Below, one piece after another: positions 57,498-64,000 of a DNA stretch of 64,000 nucleotides. The notes under the pieces are model-generated. The model was not told the origin of the DNA, made no database searches, and was given only the letters and a program-made list of their open reading frames with translations. The stretch is taken from the NCBI RefSeq assembly GCF_042186555.1, contig NC_133330.1, forward strand, positions 164,437,907-164,501,906, in the 5' to 3' direction. The stretch comes from Aquarana catesbeiana (Eukaryota > Chordata > Amphibia > Anura > Ranidae). The position numbers and the translations under genes are program-made. Each line of letters starts with the position of its first letter. The stretch's first letter is position 1.

Positions 57498-57533
57498 AGC
57501 CCGACATGTTTCACTGTGTCGCTTTTTTAAGGG
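57498..57533 (-). ncRNA. Decayed hammerhead-like motif, PLE-C downstream pLTR
   Basis: On the minus strand: CCC, TTAAAAA where CTGATGA is expected, GCG..CACAGT, GAAA, CAT, GTC, GGG. The GAAACATGTCGGG half matches PLE-B exactly; the CTGATGA half is lost. The inverted copy is at 60159-60195. Confidence 0.4.
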
Positions 57534-58050
57534 ATATGCAAGCTGAAAGGTAATATTATCCAACACTCTTATAATTTCTAAAGAGATAGAAAATTACAAA
57601 ATGAATAACATACATTGTAATCAAGAAAATGAAAAAGAAAAAATACAATTTACAACATAAAAAAGCGCAGTGTCCTCTCTGAAATAGCACAAATAAAGTG
57701 CTTACCCCTGTGTGACCCTCGGCTCGGTCAGTACCCGCATGGACCATCCACTAACACTGGAAAACTGACTTGGTCATGTAATGCATTCACAGGGGACAGA
57801 AAAGTAAAACTATAGATGGGGCAAAAAATACAATGTATCAAAGACAGGCTGTTTGATAACATAGGGGTAAATGTATATGTAAATTTGTATAGACAAAGTA
57901 AAATAATTGGATTATAGGAACACACAGAGGGCAGATAATTTGCTCACAAAAGACTATTAGGTACTTACTCTATATTATTTAAGCAAAGCCTGTGGAGGGG
58001 TGGCGGTCTTCAGACACACCTGCAGATGGTGGTTGCAGGGGATTGTTCAA

Positions 58051-58058
58051 AAATGCTA

Positions 58059-58094
<36 letters not shown>
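58051..58094. repeat. AAAT microsatellite
   Basis: About eleven copies of TAAA in the PLE-C downstream region. Confidence 0.9.
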
Positions 58095-58537
58095 AACAAA
58101 ATTTGTATATATATATGTATGTAGGGGTAAGAAAAGAGAAGGGAAATGGACGAAAAATTGAAACTGTATTGAAAATAATGGCATTTAAGAGAATAAAGGG
58201 CATAAAAGGATATAACTTGGGAGAAATAATATAGTTGGAACCAAAGTATATCTCATCCAATAAAAATATCTGGATGGCAACGAGAACTTGGTCTCAATGA
58301 GAAAACAAATCAACAGGTAAAGTACTCTTATTTCTCTTTTCTCTCAATGAAAAAGGCAGTTTGATACTATAAAGTGTAAATAAACTGAGAGTAGAAATGG
58401 GAAGCTTAATTTAGAGCAGTGTGTGGTATAACTTACCAGTCACTGACACTGCTAAAGACGAGTTCCACCCTCCGGCTCTGGCAGCACTCACTGTCAGATA
58501 AGCCGGCTTAAATGCTGTCCCCCATCGTGCTGGCGTG

Positions 58538-58545
58538 TGACGTCA
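58538..58545 (-). promoter_or_regulatory. CRE-like palindrome TGACGTCA, PLE-C
   Basis: Perfect octamer inside a larger imperfect palindrome (GTGCTGG...CCAGCAC, 58527-58552) in the GC-rich part of the pLTR, about 1 kb upstream of the hammerhead-like motif on the element's strand. Confidence 0.45.
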
Positions 58546-59091
58546 CCAGCACGATGCGGACGTGAGGGCGCTAGAGCACATGCCCAGGGAGCCGGGAATC
58601 CATCCTACTACAACTCCCATGGCTCACCGCGGCCGCATAGGAGACCGACATGCGCACTGGGCTGCATGGGGATCCTACATATGCCACCGCGATACCCGGG
58701 CTGCAGGGGATGGAATGGGACGCTAAGCGTAGCCCATACGTGTCCCGGCCTCCTAAACAGCGCGGCGCAGATAGGGCACATCACTAGGATGTGCCCCGGG
58801 CGTCCGTGTGAATGCAATGGGCCCCGTCAGCACCAATGAAGAGGAGGAGCTGGGAACAAAACGGACGGAGGGAAATCAAAGGGGCAACTGACTGGAGAGG
58901 AGAGGACCACTTACAGACCGATCCAATCAGTATAAACAAAGGGACAATGCGCTTGGAGAAAGCATGGAAAATCATAATGACAAACAAATTAAAAAAAATC
59001 AACATGTGACATTAGTTGTAAATATACATTACACAAAAAACCATAAGTTACAAACATCTAAACATATTAGACTTATAGCAATAACAGACAA

Positions 59092-59890
59092 TCAGTAGAG
59101 CTTAGAAAAGGGTAAAAAGGACAAAAGAAGAGACAGGGGAGGGTGGATAGACAGAGGGGGAGGACTGGGAAATGGATAAGGGAGCACAGACAAAGAAAAT
59201 GAAGGAATCAATATGCAGATTCTCAGAAAGGGCTTGTAACTCAAGCTCTCATTCAAACCCGGAAAGATAGTTGCTCTAAGGTTGTACACCCAGCGGGCTT
59301 CAAGCTGGAGCAGCGTACGATCCACGCTGCCCCCTCTTTCATCCAACGGGATATGCTCTAAAACCAGAAATTTAATGGTATATGGATTGAAATCGTGGCA
59401 TGTACCAACATGTCTACCTATAGCGGTGTTCATTTGCTTTTTAAAAATGGATTTTATATGGTCCCTTATACGTTTGAAGAATTGTCGCTTTGTCTTGCCA
59501 ACATAAAAGCTACCACAAACACATTGAGCTAGATAAATCACACCAGGAGTTTGACAGGTCACTTTAAATTTGATCGAATGCCACTTTCCATTGGGAAGCA
59601 GAAAACGAGACTTATTGGCCACGAAATTGCACATATCACAGTTTCCACATGGGGAAATACCTGTGTTAGTTAAATTGTTACCAAAGGAAACCTCACTAAA
59701 GTGACTGTGGACTAGATGGTCCTTTAGGGAGGGAGGTTATCTCTGGAAATTGTTTTATATATTTCCTGGCTATTGGGTCAGCTGATAAAAGGGGCCAAAA
59801 TCTATTCAGGATTCTTCTAATTTCATTATGTTGATTAGAATAACGGGTAATTAATCTTATTGTGTCTGCTTTTTTTGGAGGTTTTTTAGA
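59092..59890 (-). pseudogene. PLE-C RT C-terminus and GIY-YIG endonuclease
   Basis: About 59890-59710 encodes ITRYSNQHNEIRRILNRFWP, then LLSADPIARKYIKQF, the segment between the RT and the endonuclease in PLEs. The open stretch 59634-59092 starts with CNFVANKSRFLLP and carries GVIYLAQCVCGSFYVGKTKR with IRDHI, the GIY-YIG endonuclease, then LEARWVYNLRATIFPGLNES. The RT catalytic core is absent because of 5' truncation. A frameshift near 59650-59700 separates the two stretches. Confidence 0.85.
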
Positions 59891-60158
59891 GAAAATGTGA
59901 ATGTGAATGCATTACATGGCCAAGTCACTTTTCCAGTGTTAGTGGATTGTCCATGCGGGTACTGACCGAGCCGAGGGTCACACAGGGGTAAGCACTTTAT
60001 TTGTGCTATTTCAGAGAGGACACTGCGCTTGTTTATGTTGTAAATTATATTTTTTTCTTTTTCATTTTCTTGATTACAATGTATGTTATTCATTTTGTAA
60101 TTTTCTATCTCTTTAGAAATTATAAGAGTGTTGGATGATATTACCTTTCAGCTTGCAT

Positions 60159-60195
60159 ATCCCTTGAAAAAGCGACACAGCGAAACATGTCGGGC
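60159..60195 (+). ncRNA. Decayed hammerhead-like motif, PLE-C inverted pLTR
   Basis: CCC, TTGAAAA, AGCGACACAGC, GAAA, CAT, GTC, GGG. This is the mirror of 57498-57533 in the inverted arm, with two differences. The catalytic CTGATGA box is not recognisable. Confidence 0.4.
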
Positions 60196-60425
60196 TAGTA
60201 TGCAACCATATCATCTTTTGAATAAATATACACTCATATTTTGTCTGACCACTGTAATTATATCAATATTGCAACATTTGTAAACTATGTACAAATTATA
60301 TGTTTTTAACCTCAATTGTTAAATTAAAAATTAGTTTTTTATAAAAAAAAAAATTTGTCTAGTTTATCTGCACCGTTAAAATCCCATTATTCTCCTTGCT
60401 ACTTATAATGTCTTGAAGCCATGTT

Positions 60426-61090
60426 TCTATAAAAGCAGTGGGGTCCTGGCCCTCCATCCTCTCTGGGAGCCCCACAATGCGGACATTGTTCTGTCTCAGA
60501 CGGTTTTCAATGTCATCTGTTTTGGGGTTGGCCTGTGCTGCTTGCTGTAGTGCAGTCCCTGGTAAGTGGGGGCAATAGGTCCTCCACCTCACTGATTCTG
60601 CCCTCCACAGCCTTGGTCCTCTCCCTTATCTTTCGGAGGTCTTGTCTCATAAGGGACACTGTTTCTGTAAGGCCCCCAAACTGCTTTTTCAGTCCATCTA
60701 CAGAGGCCATGCATCTCTGTACTGCACGCAGGATTTCATTCAGTGTGGGCTGATGTGTGTCTTCCTGCAGTGTATCAAATGAGTCAGGAGTGGGGACAGG
60801 AGAGCTCTCTAAAGGCAGTGTGTCATCCAAGGCAGAAGCACCATGCTGTCTATTAGGCTCATGTGCAGGGGTCTGTAATGGTGGGGGAAGTGAGCAGTTC
60901 GTATCCTGCAGTTTTTGCATGTAATAGAGCATGTCTCTGGGCTACTCCTTCCCCTGCTGTTTCTGTGTCTTGTGAGACTTACCGCCTGTCTCCGGTGCCT
61001 TATCAGTGCCGCGTGTCGTTCTCTGAGGCTAAGGGGAGCCGGCGCCATCTTGGCCCTCCATGGCTGCCGCGGCCGCCGCATGTTTTTCAC
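60426..61090 (-). pseudogene. L1 ORF1 N-terminal part
   Basis: The start near 61090 encodes RRPRQPWRAKMAP. In another frame, 60932-60513 has TLNEILRAVQRCMASVDGLK, then TETVSLMRQDLRKIRER and VEGRISEVEDLL, a heptad-rich coiled coil as in the trimerization domain of L1 ORF1p. Then IENRLRQNNVRIVGLPERMEG begins the RRM domain at about 60510-60450. Cut by PLE-C at 60408. Confidence 0.8.
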
Positions 61091-61306
61091 CTTTTCGGTT
61101 CATCATGGGCCCCGCAAAGTGCCGGTTTCTCTCCTGCGGCTCCTCGAGTGGTTTGGCTGGCAATCTGGGATGGTTTTGGTATGGATCATTGGCGGGAGAA
61201 GGATCGGTGGACCATAATTTATATACATAATCTGGATAGGATTGTATGATACACCATTTGTCGGAATTTGTTTTATCAATATATGTCACTTTCTGAATAA
61301 GTCACT

Positions 61307-62130
61307 GTATATCAATGTACATGTATAGCGCAGCACTTTTTAACTTTCTAAAATTAACTGAATCAAATGAAGTTAGTTTCACATTTACAAAAAGTGATCT
61401 TTAAACTAAAAGGCTGGAAAATAAAATAAACATACCCAGAAACCTGATGAAGCAAAAGACTTCCTATGTTTATTTGGCAAAGATTTCTTGGGAAGTTGCT
61501 TAAATTAGTAACAGTCTTAAATGGTTAGGATAGATTTTCGGACTGAAAACTGAGCTAGGCTGGAGACTGCCCTTTCTTATTCTACTCCCCTTTGACACAG
61601 TTTTGCTTTTTTGTGTGATAGCTATAGTATCATATACAACACTCCTAAATATACATTTACACATATACATAAATATACCGTACTTTGTTTCTAGATCACA
61701 TCTCTAAGCCATTAGCTGCTCACTCCTGATGTTTTTTGTAAACCATTCTTAATCCTGTGTTGTGAAAAATGTGACCATTCTTCATATATGGACTTTTTTA
61801 TACATCATATGTTCATTCATTAGAGACTTTTAAGAGTTTGCACTTGTCACAGGGTGATATCAGTTTGGTAACGTGTTTGTTGACTGTGCTAAACTGTTTT
61901 AGTTTGTTATTCATATACAACTTGTTTACACTGGTCACAGGGTGACATCAACATTTATAACATTATTATTTTATTCATTGTTTTCTCTTCATCGAGAAAT
62001 ACTGTTTCATTATTTCATCATCAATATTTTTTGCACTTATGGTATTTACTTTGAGCACCACTATGTGTTCCACTATTTTTTCTATTTGAATAGAGGTTTA
62101 AATACTGTTCACAGTTTTCATACCTGCCTG
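61307..62130. other. Unassigned non-coding stretch
   Basis: AT-rich. It has a CAGGGTGATATCA block repeated at 61854 and 61938 (the second as CAGGGTGACATCA). No gene is supported. Confidence 0.4.
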
Positions 62131-62133
62131 TAG

Positions 62134-62330
62134 TGATGGGTGAATTTGTCTGGGTTTGATTTCAGAAGGGGTTTGGTGAATCTTGTTCACAATTGGGAAA
62201 CCTGAACTTTATGGTCAATCCAATTGAAGTCTATAGGTGGTGCTATAAAATTCAGGCTATTTTTAAGATTATCAGGCAAATGTTTGTCAAAAAAAGGCAT
62301 AAGGAACTGGGCCTTAAATTACATGCTTGG
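62134..62330. mobile_element. hAT-type terminus fragment
   Basis: TAGTGATGGGTGAATTTGTC followed by ATTGAAGTCTATAGG resembles the inward sequence of the hAT copy A terminus (TAGGGATGAGCC, ATTGAAGTCTATGGG). A decayed end with no body. Confidence 0.5.
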
Positions 62331-62340
62331 GAGATAGCGA

Positions 62341-62700
62341 TAAAGTGATTGTAAATGTTTTTTTAAATAACAAACAGGTTTATACTTACCTCCTTTCTTA
62401 TTTCCATTCCACAGAGTTCTTTTCCCTGGTGCCCCACCGGCGCTCTTGGCTCCTCCCCTCCGGCACATGCCCCCATAGGAAGCTGCCTTCTATAGGGGCA
62501 CTCATGTGGGCTCGCTGTCTGAGATTGTAGACACAGACAGCAGGAATTGGCCTTGACCTTGCTTCCTTGTCACTGGCTTTGATTGACAGCAGTGGGAGCC
62601 AATTGCTCCCTTTGCTTCAGCAAAGCCTGTGAGACTGGGAATTGAGGGGAGAGAAGATCTGCAGACTTGCACAGCACATGCAAAACAGAGTTCTATAAAT
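62341..62700. mobile_element. Family 1-like MITE, partial
   Basis: TAAAGTGATTGTAAATG start and interior (GGCTCC, ATAGGAAGCTGCCTTCTATA, TTTGATTGACAGCAG) match family 1. The TTAA edge is mutated and the right end is not found. Confidence 0.55.
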
Positions 62701-63059
62701 ATTTACAGCTTAGACACTTTTATTCCACCCACTACCACTGGGGGGGTGACAAATATTACCAATACTTTTGAACACATGTGTAGGTTCTCCTCTAGAGATA
62801 AAGGCACTATCTCAACCCTCCCCCTTCCTCTCCCTATGATTTTGTATTTGTTATACCTCCTTTTATGCATATATGCTAGTTCCAGTTACCTGATTTGGCA
62901 GCCACAGGACATGGATAACCTTATAAATGCTTTATGTAACCATCTGCCACTTGTTTTGTGGCCAATATTGGTTTGAATATGAGATGGTATCAGATATTAT
63001 GTACATGGCTATCTGTTGTATCTGGTTGTATGTCTTTTCTTTACTACAAGATAAAAATC
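62701..63059. other. Unassigned non-coding stretch
   Basis: A modest open stretch exists (62629-62976, plus strand) but its composition gives no family and it overlaps a MITE. No gene is supported. Confidence 0.35.
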
Positions 63060-63741
63060 GTTTTTAAACAAAGAGCGTCAATTTAAAAAAAACAAACAAA
63101 TATATTCATCAGTTTAGGCCGATATATGTTCTTCTACATATTTTTGGTTAAAAAAATCGCCAATTGGTGTATATTGATTGCTTTGCGAAAAAGTCATAGC
63201 GTCTACAAAATAGGGGATAGATCTATGGCATTTTTATTATTTTTATTTACTAGTAATGGTGGCAATCTGCGATTTTTAGCATGACTGCGACATTGCGGCA
63301 GACAGATCGGACACTTTTGACACTTTTTTGGGACCATTCACATTTATAAATAGCCACTGATTACTGTATAAATGTCACTGGCGGAGAAGGGTTTAACACT
63401 AGGGGGCGATCAAGGGGTTACCTGTGTTCCCTCAGCCTGTTCTAACTGTAGGGGGGATGGGCTACCAGGGTCATGGCAGAGATCACTGTTCCCGATCACT
63501 GGGAACAATAGATCTCTGTCATGTCTCCTGTCCGAATGGGGATCCGCCTTGTCTACAAAGGCAGATCCCCATTCTGCCTCTGTATACCGCGATCGCGGGT
63601 CACCGATGGACATCGAGTTTGCCCGACCCTCGGGCAAGCTCCCACAGCGTGCAGCGGGCGCCTGCGTGAGCTGTCTTACAGCTACGGCGATTTGCGCAGG
63701 AGAGCCAACCTGCCGCCTGCGGCTGGTCGGCAAGCGGTTAA
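63060..63741. mobile_element. TTAA-type MITE, family 4, right end
   Basis: Contains GAGCGTCAATTT, GGTGGCAATCTGCGATTTTT, GGTTTAACACTAGGGGGCGA and ends GGTCGGCAAGCGGTTAA (TTAA at 63738-63741). I recognise this general layout as a common frog interspersed repeat. It abuts a Tc1 whose left terminus is missing. Confidence 0.6.
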
Positions 63742-64000
63742 ATTTGGTGTTATCGCTCTCACTCTCTCATACTTGTCACTGGAATTTCAACATGGCACCT
63801 CATGGCAAAAAACTCTCTGAGGATCTGAAAAAAGGAATTGCTGCTCTACATAAAGATGACCCAGGCTATAAGAAGATTGCCAAGACCCTGATACTGAGCT
63901 GCAGCATGGTGGCCAAGACCATACAGCGGTTTAACAGGACAGCTTCCACTCAGAACAGGCCTTGCCATGGTCGACCAAAGAAGTTGAGTGCACGTGTTCA
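63742..64000 (+). mobile_element. Tc1-5, left-truncated Tc1 of the Tc1-3 family, runs off the window
   Basis: ATTTGGTGTTATCGCTCTCA matches 34147 onward of Tc1-3. The left inverted repeat and about 255 bases before this point are missing, replaced by the MITE end. Confidence 0.8.
63792..64000 (+). CDS. Tc1-5 transposase N-terminus, open to the window edge
   Basis: ATG 63792 opens MAPHGKKLSEDLKKGIAALH, then KDDPGYKKIAKTLILSCSMV, AKTIQRFNRTASTQNRPC and HGRPKKLSARV without a stop. This is the first helix-turn-helix of the paired-like DNA-binding domain plus the GRPK linker of Tc1 transposases. It corrects the frameshift and deletion seen in Tc1-3 at 34235-34400. The catalytic domain lies outside the window. 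The missing left terminal repeat means it probably cannot move by itself. Confidence 0.85.
   Translation, partial: MAPHGKKLSEDLKKGIAALHKDDPGYKKIAKTLILSCSMVAKTIQRFNRTASTQNRPCHGRPKKLSARV

Larger units (their letters stand above)
57216..60407 (-). mobile_element. PLE-C, 5'-truncated Penelope-like element inside the L1
   Basis: Flanked by an 18-base target duplication ATGTCTTGAAGCCATGTT (57198-57215 and 60408-60425). On the minus strand it has an inverted partial pLTR (60407-59895), the 3' part of the RT gene with GIY-YIG (about 59890-59092), then the downstream pLTR region to 57216. The inverted repeat pairs 57282-57795 with 59895-60407. Confidence 0.88.
53580..61212 (-). mobile_element. L1-type LINE, near full length but missing its RT core
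   Basis: Minus-strand L1. A T-rich start (53584-53600) is the poly-A tail. ORF2 C-terminal parts lie at 53889-55165, the endonuclease at 55577-56280 and the ORF1 C-terminal part at 56777-57215. PLE-C is inserted at 57216-60407, with the ORF1 N-terminal part at 60408-61090. It lies inside element X (flanks at 53579 and 61213 resume X, with about 13 bases of X lost). No clear target duplication is seen. Confidence 0.8.
42633..61306. mobile_element. Nested Penelope-like complex (outer element X)
   Basis: GTGACTTATTCAGAAAGTGC near 42633 and the inverted GCACTTTC-like run ending GAATAAGTCAC near 61303 are the outer ends. X itself is only 42633-43178, 53491-53579 and 61213-61306; the rest is inserted. 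X's right part mirrors its left part (ACCTATATACTGG at 53538 against CCAGTATATAGGT at 42871, both with a GAACATTTTTC block), so X is an inverted terminal-repeat structure. No coding body of X is left. Confidence 0.6.

Noticed and set aside
57556..58260. Short hydrophobic frames on the minus strand
   Set aside because: They lie in the PLE-C terminal repeat and an AAAT microsatellite; composition-driven.
60863..61249. 128-codon plus-strand frame
   Set aside because: Antisense to L1 ORF1 coiled-coil sequence.

Overview
This window looks like intergenic and intronic DNA from an amphibian, most likely a large-genome frog. It has no operons or bacterial gene signals. It is packed with Tc1/mariner elements, a BED-finger hAT family, L1-type LINEs, Penelope-like elements (PLEs) with GIY-YIG endonucleases, TTAA-flanked MITEs and a tRNA-derived SINE, a mix I associate with anurans from general knowledge. 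Species cannot be read from the sequence.

Layout. 1-15415 is most of one hAT transposon (+ strand; left end outside the window). An AT microsatellite in its 5' leader received a complete two-ORF PLE (697-6915, - strand) and a Tc1 element (6933-8541). The Tc1 end plus the 5' half of the hAT gene was then duplicated in tandem (8252-9769 and 9770-11368). The longer hAT gene copy runs 10195-13503, followed by subterminal palindromes and the element end at 15415. 15416-21976 holds MITEs, LINE scraps and two candidate host exons (18921-18936, 19747-19847). 21977-29194 is a second hAT copy on the - strand, with a 45-bp minisatellite in its leader and a promoter-like 5' end. 29195-42632 holds a Tc1 interrupted by an L1 3' end, a third candidate host exon carrying a stop codon (33655-33776), another Tc1 in the presumed 3' UTR, a palindromic Tc1, SINEs and a MITE cluster.

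42633-61306 is a layered nest of Penelope-like material. An outer PLE-type terminal repeat (X) received PLE-B (43179-53475, 15-bp target duplication). PLE-B's left arm contains a 1.92-kb tandem array of another PLE's terminal repeats (PLE-D). X also received an L1 (53580-61212), which itself received PLE-C (57216-60407, 18-bp target duplication). 61307-64000 holds hAT-end and MITE fragments and the start of an apparently open Tc1 transposase running off the window.

How the parts work. The autonomous parts are transposases (hAT, Tc1) acting on terminal inverted repeats, and reverse transcriptases with endonucleases (PLE, L1) that copy RNA into DNA at the target. Almost all are decayed. The best-preserved are the two ORFs of PLE-A (both open), the PLE-B polyprotein (one frame, two nonsense codons) and the Tc1 at 6933-8541 (one early nonsense codon and a changed catalytic residue). 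The most interesting signals are the two-ORF PLE whose second ORF has no usable ATG, the hammerhead-ribozyme-like motifs in several PLE terminal repeats, a TGACGTCA site shared by three PLE families, and three small exons whose splice phases agree and that end in a stop, suggesting the 3' end of an unidentified host gene.
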